Translations under genes and position numbers: made by a program
DNA from: Paracoccus sanguinis
GTDB lineage: Bacteria > Pseudomonadota > Alphaproteobacteria > Rhodobacterales > Rhodobacteraceae
Assembly (NCBI RefSeq): GCF_900106665.1
Contig: NZ_FNNA01000002.1
Span: forward strand, 682,001 to 746,000
Reading direction: 5' to 3'
DNA length: 64,000 nt
Notes under the pieces: model-generated
Told to the model about the DNA's origin: nothing
The model's database searches: none
What the model saw: the letters and a program-made list of their open reading frames with translations, nothing else
Shown here: positions 17,615 through 27,118 of the stretch, one piece after another
How the letters are laid out: every line of letters begins with the position of its first letter
Numbering within the stretch: the first letter of the stretch is position 1

Positions 17615-18553
17615 GCCGTGAGGTGGCGGAGAGATAGGCTAATCCGACGCGCAGGGCAAGACGGCAGGAAGGGGGTGCGGTCGGGGGGGCGGGGGGATGC
17701 CGTGCCCCTCGGGCCTGCCGGGTGATGTGTGTGGTGCGGGGGCGGGAGCGGGTCGGCTGGGTGCTGGCAGTGGTGGGGGCAGCGCCCGGTCGGTCGGCTC
17801 GCAGCGTTGCATAGGAAATCTCCTGTCTGTCGCAGGCCGGCTGGCGCGGTTTGTGTGGCAGTGCAGGGCAAGCCTGTGCGGTCAGCGTGGCACACACGGT
17901 CGCCCAGCCGGCCCGGCCCCGCGGCGCCGCCCAGAAACTGGAGTGATCGCCCACACCGGGACGCACCGTTGCGCAGTTTCCCCGCTGCATCCACGGGCTC
18001 TGCGCTGCAGGCCATCGGGTGACGAGTCCGTGGTCGGACTTGGTGTCACCTCTGCTGCCCAGAACGCCCAGAGCGTCCCGAACGCCAACAGCGCGGAACC
18101 ACTGCGGCATGTGTCCGCCCCACAGCCCCCTTCCGGGGAAGCACGCTGGCGATGCCAGCGGGAGACCGACGACGAACTTCTGGGTGTTAGCGCGCCCGTC
18201 GGCGTCGGCGGTGGCGGACAAGGAAGACCCGTCCCCCTACGAAAGCGCCAGAACCCGCCGTACCGACCATCGCGTCAACGCGTCCGCGCTCGCGCCGACC
18301 CGCCGAGCGACGTTGAGCTGCTGGAAGCCGATAAGCGCAGATCACCGTCGGTGGTGGAGGACAGGAGCGACAACCCCCGGGTGCCGCAAGCCATCAAGAC
18401 AGCCTGCCGCGTCAACGCGTCCGCGCTTGCGCCGAGCCGCGCACGGCGCGGCGCCCTTCCGTCCGGCGGTGTGCCGTCAGGGGCAGGCCTGCGTTCCGCC
18501 CGCTCCCCTCCGAGCAAGCCCCCGCCTAGCTCAACCCCACGCCCCGGCCCCGC
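17615..18553. other. 939-base gene-free region between tRNA-Cys and argG
   Basis: Open frames here show neither family motifs nor consistent GC3 bias, so I see no gene. The composition is less uniform than in the flanks. The region contains one diverged 33-base direct repeat (see next entry) and G-runs near 17670-17690. It could hold an unrecognised RNA or a decayed insertion next to the tRNA, but no integrase or attachment repeat of the tRNA 3' end was found. Confidence 0.5.
18271..18440. repeat. Pair of 33-base direct repeats
   Basis: Copies at 18271-18303 and 18408-18440 match at 31 of 33 positions; each begins CGCGTCAACGCGTCCGCGC. The first 12 bases are themselves a near-perfect palindrome (CGCGT-CA-ACGCG). 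The copies are 137 bases apart within a gene-free region. Confidence 0.8.
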
Positions 18554-19783
18554 TCAGCCGCCCACGCGGGCGTTGCGGTTGCCGATCAGCTTGAGGCGCA
18601 GGGCGTTCAGCCGGATGAACCCGGCCGCGTCCTTCTGGTCGTAGGCGCCGGCGTCGTCCTCAAAGGTCACGTGCGCCTCGCTGTAGAGCGAGTGGTCCGA
18701 CCAGCGCCCGACCGTGTGCGCCGAGCCCTTGTAGAGCTTCAGTCGCACCGTGCCCGTCACGTGCCCCTGGCTGTTGTCGATCAGCGCCTGCAGCATCTCG
18801 CGCTCGGGCGAGAACCAGAAGCCGTTGTAGATCAGCTCGGCATAGCGCGGCATCAGGCTGTCCTTGAGGTGGCCCGAGCCGCTGTCGAGAGTGATCTGCT
18901 CGATCCCGCGGTGCGCCTCGAGCAGGATCGTGCCGCCGGGGGTCTCGTAGATGCCGCGCGACTTCATGCCAACGAAGCGATTTTCCACGAAATCCAGCCG
19001 GCCGATGCCGTGGGTGCGGCCCAGCTCGTTCAGCCGGGTAAGGATCGTCGCGGGCGACAGCGCCTCGCCGTCGATCGAGACCGCGTCGCCGCGCTCGAAG
19101 CCGATCTCGACGTATTGCGGCTCATCCGGCGCCTCTTCGGGGCTGACGGTGCGGGCGTAGACATACTCCGGGGCCTCTTGGGCCGGGTTTTCCAGCGCCT
19201 TGCCCTCGGACGAGGTGTGCAGCAGGTTCGCGTCGACCGAGAACGGCGCCTCGCCGCGCTTGTCCTTGGCGATCGGGATCTGGTGCGCCTCGGCGAACTC
19301 GATCAGCTTGGTGCGCGAGGTCAGGTCCCACAGCCGCCACGGCGCGATCACCTTGATCGCGGGGTCGAGCGCATAGGCCGACAGCTCGAAGCGGACCTGG
19401 TCGTTGCCCTTGCCCGTCGCGCCATGCGCCACCGCGTCGGCGCCATGCTGATGCGCCAGCTCGACCAGCCGCTTGGCGATCAGCGGCCGGGCGATCGAGG
19501 TGCCGAGCAGATACAGCCCCTCATAGACCGCATTGGCGCGGAACATCGGGAAGACGTAGTCGCGCACGAACTCCTCGCGGACGTCCTCGATGTGGATGTT
19601 CTCGGGGCGGATCCCGAGCAGCTCGGCCTTGGCGCGGGCCGGCTCGAGCTCTTCGCCCTGGCCGAGGTCGGCGGTGAAGGTGATGACCTCGCAGCCATAT
19701 TCGGTCTGCAGCCACTTGAGGATGATCGAGGTGTCGAGCCCCCCGGAATAGGCGAGAACGACTTTTTTCGGCGCGGCGCTCAT
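18554..19783 (-). CDS. argG: Argininosuccinate synthase
   Basis: 409 residues, normal family length. The N-terminal AYSGGLDTS is the ATP-PPase loop. It joins citrulline and aspartate with ATP to make argininosuccinate, the penultimate step of arginine synthesis, in the cytoplasm. The start at 19783 gives the expected [16 protein letters not shown] terminus, preceded by an AAAGGGGA ribosome site. It is transcribed away from ilvA across a 247-base gap. argB lies about 7 kb away, so arginine genes are scattered. Confidence 0.97.
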   Translation of the reverse strand: MSAAPKKVVLAYSGGLDTSIILKWLQTEYGCEVITFTADLGQGEELEPARAKAELLGIRPENIHIEDVREEFVRDYVFPMFRANAVYEGLYLLGTSIARPLIAKRLVELAHQHGADAVAHGATGKGNDQVRFELSAYALDPAIKVIAPWRLWDLTSRTKLIEFAEAHQIPIAKDKRGEAPFSVDANLLHTSSEGKALENPAQEAPEYVYARTVSPEEAPDEPQYVEIGFERGDAVSIDGEALSPATILTRLNELGRTHGIGRLDFVENRFVGMKSRGIYETPGGTILLEAHRGIEQITLDSGSGHLKDSLMPRYAELIYNGFWFSPEREMLQALIDNSQGHVTGTVRLKLYKGSAHTVGRWSDHSLYSEAHVTFEDDAGAYDQKDAAGFIRLNALRLKLIGNRNARVGG

Positions 19784-20030
19784 CTGCGGTCCCCTTTTCG
19801 CTGGCTGGCTTGGGGATTATGGGGTTTCGGGCAGGCTCACAAGTGGAACGGCGCGGCCGCCGCGCGGCGTGGACGGTCAGGGCCAGGACAAGGGCGAGGG
19901 CGAGGCGAATGAACGACAGGATCGCGGCGACCCCGCGGGCGCAGGCCCGGCACCGTTCAGGGGCCGGTGCCCTGGCCCGCATCGGGCGCCCCGCGGCCAC
20001 GGCCGGTCGCCCGCGGGTGGGGGCGGCGCG

Positions 20031-21278
20031 ATGAGCGATTTCCTGGCCGCGGTCGCGGACGCCGAGGCGGCGCTGCGGACGCTCTTCGACCCGACGCCGC
20101 TGCAGCGCAACGACCACCTGTCGGCGCGCTACGACGCCGACATCTGGCTCAAGCGCGAGGATCTGACCCCGGTGCGCAGCTACAAGCTGCGCGGCGCCTT
20201 CAACGCCATGCGTCACGCGGGCGCCGGGCCCGGGGCGCGCTTCGTCTGCGCCAGCGCCGGCAACCACGCCCAGGGCGTGGCCTTCGCCTGCCGGCACTTC
20301 GGCGCGCGGGGGGTGATCTTCATGCCCATCACCACGCCGCGGCAGAAGATCGACAAGACCCGGATGTTCGGCGCGGGCGCGGTCGAGATCGTGCTGACCG
20401 GCGACTACTTCGACCAGACGCTGAAGGCGGCGCAGGATTACACCGCCGCGCATGGGGCCGTGTTCCTGTCGCCCTTCGACGACGCCCGGGTGATCGAGGG
20501 GCAGGCCACGGTAGCGGCCGAGGTGCTGGCGCAGATCGACGCCGCGCCCGACCTCGTGGTGCTGCCGGTCGGCGGCGGCGGTCTGGCCGCCGGGGTCACC
20601 GAATATTGCGCGCTGAGCGCCCCGCAGACCGGCTTCGCCTTCGTCGAGCCCGCGGGCGGCGCCAGCCTCGCCGCGGCGCTGGCGGAGGGCGCCCCGGTCA
20701 CCCTCCCGCGGGTGGACAGCTTCGTCGATGGCGCCGCGGTGGCGCGGATCGGTGCGCTGCCCTTTGCCCGGCTGGGCCGATTCGCGGTCTCGGACACGCT
20801 GCAGGCGCCCGAGGACCGGATCAGCGCCACCATGCTCGAGATGCTGAACGGCGAGGGGATCGTCCTCGAGCCCGCGGGCGCGCTGGCCATCGACGCACTG
20901 CGCGACCTTGCGGCGCAGGGCCGTCTCGCCGGGCGGCGGGTGGTCTGCATCTGCTCGGGCGGCAACTTCGACTTCGAGCGGCTGCCCGAGGTGCGCGAGC
21001 GCGCGCAACGCTGGGCGGGGCTGAAGAAATACTTCATCCTGCGGCTGCCGCAGCGGCCCGGCGCGCTGCGCGAGTTCCTGAACCTGCTCGGCCCCGAGGA
21101 CGACATCGCCCGCTTCGAGTATCTCAAGAAATCAGCCCGCAACTTCGGCTCGGTGCTGATCGGGATCGAGACCACCGACCCGGCCAATCTCGATGCGCTG
21201 AACGCGCGGCTGGCCGAGGCGGGGTTCGACTGGCGCGACATCACCGGTGACCCGGTTCTGGCCGAGTTCCTCATCTGA
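20031..21278 (+). CDS. ilvA: Threonine ammonia-lyase
   Basis: 415 residues from ATG 20031. It is a fold-type II PLP enzyme, with the Schiff-base lysine at K52 in RSYKLRGAFNA and a glycine loop VGGGGLAAG near residue 182. A single C-terminal ACT-like regulatory domain (about 325-415) makes it the short biosynthetic form rather than the two-domain E. coli type. It deaminates threonine to 2-oxobutanoate for isoleucine synthesis. It is divergent from argG. The downstream Hpt gene faces it with only 25 bases between the stops. Confidence 0.94.
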   Translation: MSDFLAAVADAEAALRTLFDPTPLQRNDHLSARYDADIWLKREDLTPVRSYKLRGAFNAMRHAGAGPGARFVCASAGNHAQGVAFACRHFGARGVIFMPITTPRQKIDKTRMFGAGAVEIVLTGDYFDQTLKAAQDYTAAHGAVFLSPFDDARVIEGQATVAAEVLAQIDAAPDLVVLPVGGGGLAAGVTEYCALSAPQTGFAFVEPAGGASLAAALAEGAPVTLPRVDSFVDGAAVARIGALPFARLGRFAVSDTLQAPEDRISATMLEMLNGEGIVLEPAGALAIDALRDLAAQGRLAGRRVVCICSGGNFDFERLPEVRERAQRWAGLKKYFILRLPQRPGALREFLNLLGPEDDIARFEYLKKSARNFGSVLIGIETTDPANLDALNARLAEAGFDWRDITGDPVLAEFLI

Positions 21279-21303
21279 GCCCCCGCGGCCGGGCCGATTC
21301 GCC

Positions 21304-21666
21304 TCACGCCGCCCCCTCGCGCCCCGTTGCATCGGTGGGCGGCGCGGTCATCGCCTCGAGGTCGCGCATCAGCGCCTGCTTCGAGGCGGCGTAGCCCGCC
21401 ATCAGCGCCTCGACGTCGAGCTGGTCGCCGAGCCCGGTGGCGACCATCCGCTCCCACGTATCGCAGAGACGGCAGAAGGCGTTCAGCCCCATGTTGAGCC
21501 CGCAGCCCTTGAGGAAATGCAGCCGCTGCTCCATCCGGTCGGGATCGTTCGGGACCATGGTCATGATGGCCCCCTCGATCTCGTCGAGAAACAGCTCGAC
21601 GAGGGGGGCGAACTCGTCCTCCCCCACCTCGTGGCGCAGCGCCGCCATGCGTTTCCAGTCGATCAT
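21304..21666 (-). CDS. Hpt-domain histidine phosphotransfer protein
   Basis: 120 residues consisting of one Hpt four-helix domain. The phosphorylation motif HFLKGCGLNMG places the receiving histidine at H50. It has no kinase or output domain, so it should shuttle phosphate between a kinase or hybrid kinase and a receiver. The neighbouring divergent gene encodes a receiver-PP2C protein, and their starts are 116 bases apart, which suggests they are partners (inference). No histidine kinase is in the immediate vicinity. Confidence 0.85.
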   Translation of the reverse strand: MIDWKRMAALRHEVGEDEFAPLVELFLDEIEGAIMTMVPNDPDRMEQRLHFLKGCGLNMGLNAFCRLCDTWERMVATGLGDQLDVEALMAGYAASKQALMRDLEAMTAPPTDATGREGAA

Positions 21667-21782
21667 CTTTCGCCTCTGGCCAGCCTCTGACGCCGCTTAT
21701 ACGCGCGCCGGGTTCACAAACCGTAAACGCCACCCATGCGCGGCTTAACCGGCTGTTCACTCCCGCTCGCTAGACAGGCGGC

Positions 21783-23051
21783 ATGAGGCAGCCGAATCGC
21801 CATGCACCCCTTGCCCCCCCTGCCCGGCCCGAGCGTGCGCCGGGCCGGCTGGTGCTGCTGGCCGACGGCAGCCGGGCGCACCGGAGGATGCTGCGAATCC
21901 ACCTCGAGCGGGCGGGCTACCGGGTGATCGAGGCCGAGGACGGGTCCGAGGCGCTGCGGCTGGCCCGCGCCTCCGAGCCGGACCTGATCCTGTCGGACTG
22001 GCATCTCGACGGGCTTTCGGGGCTCGACCTCTGTCGCGCGCATCGCGCCTTGCCGCGGCGCGGCTACGGGTTCTTCATCCTCCTGACCACCCGCAACGAC
22101 AGCGCCGACGTGACCGAGGGGATGGGGGCCGGCGCCGACGATTTCCTGACCAAGCCGATCTCGGGGGCCGAACTGGTGGCGCGGCTCGGCGCGGCCGAGC
22201 GGGTTCTGGACATGCAGGACACGCTGAGCGAGGCGAACGCCAAGCTGCGCGGCGCGCTGGACCGCCTCAGCGCCGCGCAGGAGCAGATCAACACCGACCT
22301 GCGCGAGGCCCGCAAGCTGCAGCAGGCGCTGATCCGCGAGCGGCAGCGCAGCTTCGGCCCGCTGCGCCTGTCGCTGCTGATGCGGCCGGCGGGGATGATC
22401 GGCGGCGACCTGGTGGGGTTCCACCAGATCGATGAGCGGACTGTCGGGCTTTATGCGGTGGATGTCTCGGGGCACGGCGTCGCCTCGGCGCTGATCACGG
22501 CGCGGATCGCGACGCAGATCGATTCGCTGTCGCTCGACCACGCGCTGTCGCCGGTGCAGGTCGTCGCGGCGCTGAACGGGCTGATGCTCGACGGGATCCA
22601 GACCGACAACTACCTGACCATGATCTATGGCCGGCTGGACCTGCCGACCGGGCGGCTGCAACTTGTGCAGGCCGGCCACCCGCACCCGGCGCTGCAGCGC
22701 GCGGGCGGCGGGGTCGAGCGGATCGGCGGCGGTGGCCTGCCGGTCGGGGTGATCGAGGCGCCTGTCTTCGAAGAGACGGTGGTGACGCTGGGCAGCGGCG
22801 ACCGGCTGCTGATCGTGTCGGACGGGATCACCGACGCCTGCTCGCGCCGCGGCGAGTTCCTGGGCGATGAAGGGCTGCGGACGATCCTGCAGCTCAACGC
22901 GCCGCTGTCGGGGTTCGGGCTCCTCGAATCGATGTGCTGGTCGGTGTCCGAGTTCGCCTCGGGCGAGCGGCAGGACGACGTCTCGGCGCTGCTGGTCGAG
23001 TACCTCGCCCCGGCCGAGGTGGTGCCGGGGCCACGGGGCGGGAGGGAGTGA
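21783..23051 (+). CDS. Response regulator with SpoIIE/PP2C phosphatase output
   Basis: 422 residues. A receiver domain (about 22-140) has phospho-acceptor D72 in LILSDWHLDG and the conserved lysine in FLTKPISG. A helical linker (about 145-195, probably coiled coil) joins it to a PP2C-like SpoIIE phosphatase domain (about 200-410) with metal motifs GGDLVGF, DVSGHG and SDGITDA. Proteins of this build dephosphorylate anti-sigma-antagonists in partner-switching systems (RsbU/RssB-like). The matching STAS or anti-sigma genes are not in the window. The divergent Hpt protein is a likely phosphodonor. The start ATG 21783 lies 115 bases from the Hpt start. Confidence 0.9.
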   Translation: MRQPNRHAPLAPPARPERAPGRLVLLADGSRAHRRMLRIHLERAGYRVIEAEDGSEALRLARASEPDLILSDWHLDGLSGLDLCRAHRALPRRGYGFFILLTTRNDSADVTEGMGAGADDFLTKPISGAELVARLGAAERVLDMQDTLSEANAKLRGALDRLSAAQEQINTDLREARKLQQALIRERQRSFGPLRLSLLMRPAGMIGGDLVGFHQIDERTVGLYAVDVSGHGVASALITARIATQIDSLSLDHALSPVQVVAALNGLMLDGIQTDNYLTMIYGRLDLPTGRLQLVQAGHPHPALQRAGGGVERIGGGGLPVGVIEAPVFEETVVTLGSGDRLLIVSDGITDACSRRGEFLGDEGLRTILQLNAPLSGFGLLESMCWSVSEFASGERQDDVSALLVEYLAPAEVVPGPRGGRE

Positions 23052-23361
23052 CTGGCGGCGGGGAGGTCGACTGGGACGCAGGTAGCAAGGACGATTGACG
23101 GGACTCCGGGCGGAGGCGCTGTGGCGAGCGGGGGTCGGCGAAGGGGCGGCCGGCCAGGCCGCATCCCGAGGCGGGCGGGGGTTGAGGCGCGGCACATCCG
23201 CAAGCGGCCGGCTGAGGGGCGCCGCGTCGGCGGTGGCATCGGCAACCTGCCCTGCCGCGCAGACTGACCGAGGGCGGACGTCGGCCCATACGCCGCTCGC
23301 CCCATTCGGCCCGCGCGTCAGCCGCCGCGCTGATTATCCGACCGCGAGGCCGCTGCCGTCC
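23052..23361. other. 310-base intergenic region
   Basis: It lies between the convergent stops of the receiver-phosphatase and the L,D-transpeptidase. It is GC-rich, with no credible gene or strong hairpin seen. Confidence 0.5.
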
Positions 23362-24018
23362 TCAGATCACCAGCACCTGCGTGCCGATCTTGGTCAGGCC
23401 GTACAGCTCCTTGATGTGCTCGTTGTAGAGCCCGATGCAGCCGTTCGACGACTTCCGCCCGATCTTGCGCGTGTCATGGGTGCCGTGGATGCGGTAGTAC
23501 TGCCAGCTCAGCCACAGCGCGTGAGTGCCGAGCGGGTTGTCCGGCCCGGCAGGGACGAAGTCCGGCCACTCGGGGTTGCGCTTCTTCATCTCGGGGGTGG
23601 GCGACCAGGTCGGCCCCTCGACCTTCTTGATGATCTCGGTCCGCCCCTTCCGCGTCAGATCTTCGCTGACCGGGATCGAGGTGGGGTAGAGCCGGAAGAC
23701 GGTCTGGTCCTCGGACCAGAAGCTGAGCGCCCGCGAGGTGAAATCCACGAGGATCGCGCCGTTGGTGAGGTTGTCAAAGAACGGCTGCCAGTCGTGCATG
23801 CGGAAGCTCGACTGGTTGCGCCGGTTGTCCTGGGTGTCGAACTGCACCACGCCGGCGTCCGGGGTTGCGCCCGCCGCGGGCGCGCCCTGCAGCGGCTGGC
23901 CGGTGTAGGGGTCGATCGCCTGCGCGGCAGCAGCGCCGGCGACGGTCGCGACGCCGAGCGCGGCGGAACTGGCGAGAAACCGCCTCCGGTGAAGGGCGGG
24001 CGTGGCCATCCGGGTCAT
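23362..24018 (-). CDS. Tat-exported L,D-transpeptidase (YkuD domain)
   Basis: 218 residues. The N terminus HRRRFLASSAALG is a twin-arginine signal, with cleavage probably after AAAQA near residue 34. The YkuD catalytic motif is complete: H178 in RIHGT and C194 in SSNGCIGLYN. The enzyme would form 3-3 crosslinks in peptidoglycan, or attach lipoproteins to it, in the periplasm. It is a single gene with a long non-coding region upstream. An ATG at 24009 is an alternative start. The use of Tat rather than Sec is read from the RRRFL motif. Confidence 0.92.
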   Translation of the reverse strand: MTRMATPALHRRRFLASSAALGVATVAGAAAAQAIDPYTGQPLQGAPAAGATPDAGVVQFDTQDNRRNQSSFRMHDWQPFFDNLTNGAILVDFTSRALSFWSEDQTVFRLYPTSIPVSEDLTRKGRTEIIKKVEGPTWSPTPEMKKRNPEWPDFVPAGPDNPLGTHALWLSWQYYRIHGTHDTRKIGRKSSNGCIGLYNEHIKELYGLTKIGTQVLVI

Positions 24019-25519
24019 GTGGGTCTCCTGTCCTGCCGGGCCGTCGAGGCTCTTGTCGGCAACCTGCTTGATTCAGGCCAAGCAGATAGGCGGAGCGCCG
24101 CCGATTTCAATTCAAAACCCCGTCACCGCCGCACGACCCCGCCGCCGCTGCGGCGGCGCGGCCACAATCGGGTGGGAGATGTGATGGCGGGTGGCTGAGA
24201 CTCAGGTGCGGAGACGGGAATTTCTACGAGGCCGCGTGAGGGCGGGACGCGGTGGAGGCGGGCGAAATGGTCAACCTGCAGGCGCCGCTCAGGACGGGCG
24301 CCGCATCACCGGGGGCTGAGATTAGCCCTGAGGCGCAGCGCTTTACGCTGATCCGCAAAATGCTAGCCGACATCGGCGGCTCGGTTTAGCCGGGCAGCCT
24401 TGCCCCACAGCACACACCGGCTTGGCTAAGGGTGCCAGCTGTTCCGGCAAGAAAGCACAGCACGGGTCGTTCTCCTTGCAAGCAAAGAGCATTTGGCCCT
24501 CGGCCGGGATACCGTCTTTGCTCGGACCACCTAAATCGCCCGCAGGAGACCGCACGTGGCTAAGCGGCGCGAAAACTCCTCCGTGACTTGAAGTACTGCT
24601 TGACGGAGCCGTGATGCCAATCACACGTCGAGGCTGTGAAGGGCGACTGCTTGCGTACCGCCAAAGCAATCAGAGAACACACGATACCCCGGCTCAACGC
24701 GTGCGAGGCACCCTAAGCAACCTTCTACGACCTCTCTAACAGCAGACGCGCGCGATCTAGCACAGTCGAAAAAACTATTTTCTCCAGCATCTTATCCTAC
24801 CATAACGAGGCGCAACTTCCGGAGGTGGAAGCCTCTCCGCTGAGGAGCGGTTCAGCCTGCCGTAGCGGGGCGCAAGTTGGGATGCCGTGCATTGGCCTGG
24901 GTCAGCCCGTTTGAAACTGGATTCAGTCTCGCGTCACAGGGTGCATGAGGCGCTGGTGGGTGCACTGCCGCCCCCACAGTAGTTCTAGCACGGGGCGAGA
25001 GCCATGCGCACCGCCACCGTACCTCTGCGTGGGTGGCGAGCGAGGCACTGCTTTGAAGCTTTGGGGAGATGCCGGAGGGTTTGGTAGGATTCGTTAGCGC
25101 AGCCGCCGAGAGGCTGGACGCCATGCCGGGGGTCGCAGCCGAGGACGTCGCCGACGAGGTGATGCTGTTCATCGTCGACATCCGGAAAGAGCGCCAACGT
25201 CTCAACCTTTAGGGGTCGGTGAGCTACTCGTCTCGGTCAGCTGTGCTTGGGTCGGGATCAAGTCGCCGAGGTGCGCAAGCCTTGGCATTGGTATTCTAAT
25301 CAGGCGCTGGACAGCCGGGTACCCTCGTTCGCAGCGAGTCAGTCAGGCCACCATGATCTTTTTTTCGCGTCAGGTGACTCCACAACACCAAACCTTGCCG
25401 GCGCGCGCGCGACTCTGCCCTCCGGCAGGTCCAGCCCATCAACTTCGCCGAAAGAGCCGCAGCGCTGATCGTGGATCACGACGCTGCCCGCACCCCTCAG
25501 TCCACCGCCCCGCCCCACC
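24019..25519. other. 1.5-kb gene-poor region with relaxed base composition
   Basis: From about 24.2 to 25.4 kb the GC content and GC3 bias fall clearly below the flanks. No frame carries a recognisable family. Short plausible fragments remain, such as an open frame at 24240-24389 ending FTLIRKMLADIGGSV and a 47-codon frame at 25069-25212. Two similar 14-base words (AACGAGGCGCAACT near 24803 and AGCGGGGCGCAAGT near 24863) hint at internal repeats. I read the stretch as decayed or foreign DNA, with no transposase or terminal repeats visible. Confidence 0.55.
25069..25212 (+). CDS. Possible 47-residue ORF or gene remnant
   Basis: ATG 25069 follows GGGGAG directly and the frame reads 47 codons to TAG 25210-25212. 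The predicted peptide is acidic and helical (AAEDVADEVMLFIVDIRK) and looks more protein-like than its surroundings. An in-frame stop lies 15 bases upstream, so it is either a small gene or the C-terminal remnant of a broken one. It lies in the gene-poor region. No family is recognised. Confidence 0.25.
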   Translation: MPEGLVGFVSAAAERLDAMPGVAAEDVADEVMLFIVDIRKERQRLNL

Positions 25520-26038
25520 TCACTCCCGCCCGTCGAGCCGCACGAAATCCAGCACGCTGCCCTCGCCGGGGCGCAGCTTCGACCAGTCGTCGGTCTGGAA
25601 ATCCACCACCAGCGTCGCCGCCGTGGGATAGCGGCGGAACTCGGGCGAGAGCGGGGGGCGCGCCGGCAGTTGCGCCGCGAAGGCGGCGATGCCGGGGTTG
25701 TGGCCGATCATCATCACCGTCGGCGCCGTCGCCGTGCGCAGCACCTTCAGCATCACCTCGGGCGCGGCGTGGTAGAGCGCGGGCTCGAGCCGGACCGGCG
25801 GGCGGGTCTCGAACACCGCGCCCGACACGCACTCCCACGTCTCGCAGGTGCGGCGGGCGGGCGAGCAGAGCACCTCCTCGGGGTCATAGCCGCGGCTGGC
25901 GAGCCAGTCGCCGAGCGCCCGCGCCGAGCGGCGGCCGCGAGCGTTCAGGGGCCGCTCCTGATCCGGCAGGCTCGGGTCGTCCCAGTCGGACTTGGCATGG
26001 CGCGTCAGGATCAGGCGGCAATGTCCGGGCGGTGTCAT
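25520..26038 (-). CDS. SixA-like histidine phosphatase
   Basis: 172 residues from ATG 26038, with AAAGGA five bases upstream; an upstream frame extension to 26095 lacks such a site. The motif LTRHAKS near residue 11 is the catalytic RHG-type histidine of the SixA subgroup, and IGHNPG near residue 105 holds the second histidine. SixA removes phosphate from Hpt domains in E. coli, and here an Hpt protein is encoded about 4 kb away, so a functional link is possible but only inferred. Start-to-stop spacing to argB is 87 bases. Confidence 0.88.
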   Translation of the reverse strand: MTPPGHCRLILTRHAKSDWDDPSLPDQERPLNARGRRSARALGDWLASRGYDPEEVLCSPARRTCETWECVSGAVFETRPPVRLEPALYHAAPEVMLKVLRTATAPTVMMIGHNPGIAAFAAQLPARPPLSPEFRRYPTAATLVVDFQTDDWSKLRPGEGSVLDFVRLDGRE

Positions 26039-26125
26039 CTCGGTCCTTTCCCGCGGGTGCCGGGTCAGACTGCCACCCGCATTGCCGGCCCGCAAGCCAC
26101 CACGGCGGCTAGATTTTCACGACGG

Positions 26126-27040
26126 CTAAAGCCCGCTGCCGCCCTGCCTGAGCCCATGCGGCTTCACCCGCGGCTCGGTCGAGCGCATCAGGCTGCCCGC
26201 CCCCTGCTCGGTGAAGAGCTCGAGCATGGTCGCATGCGGCACCCGCCCGTCGAGGATCACCACCGCCCGCACCCCCTCGTCCAGCGCCTTGAGCGCGGTC
26301 TCGGTCTTCGGGATCATCCCCCCGGCGATGGTGCCATCGGCGATCATCGCGCGCACCTGGTCGGGGTGAATCTGGGTCAGCACCTGGCCCGAGGCGTCCT
26401 TGACCCCCGCCACGTCGGTCAGAAGCAGCAGCCGGTCGGCCTTGAGCGCGCCGGCGATCGCACCCGCGGCGGTGTCGCCATTGACGTTGAAGGTCTCGTT
26501 GTCGGCCATGCCTGTGGCGACCGGGGCGATGACCGGGATCAGGCCTGCGCCATAGAGGTCGCGGATGATCTGGACGTTCATCTCGATCGGGCGCCCGACG
26601 AAGCCCAGTTCGGGGTCGTCGGCCTCGCACACCATCAGGTCGTCGTCCTTGCCCGAGATGCCGATGGCGCGGCCGCCGGCGTCGTTGATCGCCTGGACGA
26701 TGCGCTTGTTGACGAGGCCCGAGAGGACCATCTCGACCACCTGCACGGCCTCTTGCGTGGTGACGCGCTTGCCGCGGACGAAGCGGCTTTCGATCCCCAG
26801 CCGGTCGAGCAGCTCGTTGATCATCGGCCCGCCGCCGTGGACCACGACCGGGTGGATGCCGACCTGCTTCATCAGCACGATGTCGCGCGCGAATTCGGCC
26901 ATCGCCGCGTCGTCGCCCATCGCGTTGCCGCCGAACTTCACCACCACCACCGCGCCGGCATAGCGCTGCATGTAGGGCAGCGCTTCGGCGAGCGTGCGGG
27001 CGGTGCTGACGAAATCGCGGTCCATGTTCTGCTGTCTCAT
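26126..27040 (-). CDS. argB: Acetylglutamate kinase
   Basis: 304 residues. The kinase fold shows VVKFGGNAM near residue 35, [10 protein letters not shown] near 68 and [12 protein letters not shown] near 193. It phosphorylates N-acetylglutamate, the second step of arginine synthesis and often the site of arginine feedback. The N-terminal helix before the kinase core is the type linked to arginine-sensitive hexameric enzymes. The start may be ATG 27040 or 27025; the first has a weak GAGG upstream. It lies between SixA and an RTX gene, on the same strand. Confidence 0.96.
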   Translation of the reverse strand: MRQQNMDRDFVSTARTLAEALPYMQRYAGAVVVVKFGGNAMGDDAAMAEFARDIVLMKQVGIHPVVVHGGGPMINELLDRLGIESRFVRGKRVTTQEAVQVVEMVLSGLVNKRIVQAINDAGGRAIGISGKDDDLMVCEADDPELGFVGRPIEMNVQIIRDLYGAGLIPVIAPVATGMADNETFNVNGDTAAGAIAGALKADRLLLLTDVAGVKDASGQVLTQIHPDQVRAMIADGTIAGGMIPKTETALKALDEGVRAVVILDGRVPHATMLELFTEQGAGSLMRSTEPRVKPHGLRQGGSGL

Positions 27041-27118
27041 CCGGTGGCTGTCCTCAGGGGCGTGGCGCGAAGCTAGGCAAACCGCGGCCCGAGGTCCAGT
27101 CCGGCGGGACGCACGGGC

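Noticed and set aside
17615..18553. Integrated element at tRNA-Cys
   Set aside because: No integrase, no duplicate of the tRNA 3' end and no phage genes. Left as a possibility only.
24343..24669. 108-codon minus frame with GGPSKDGIPAE, reminiscent of DUF3179
   Set aside because: Only this short phrase matches; the rest has no similarity and relaxed composition. A remnant is possible but not supported.
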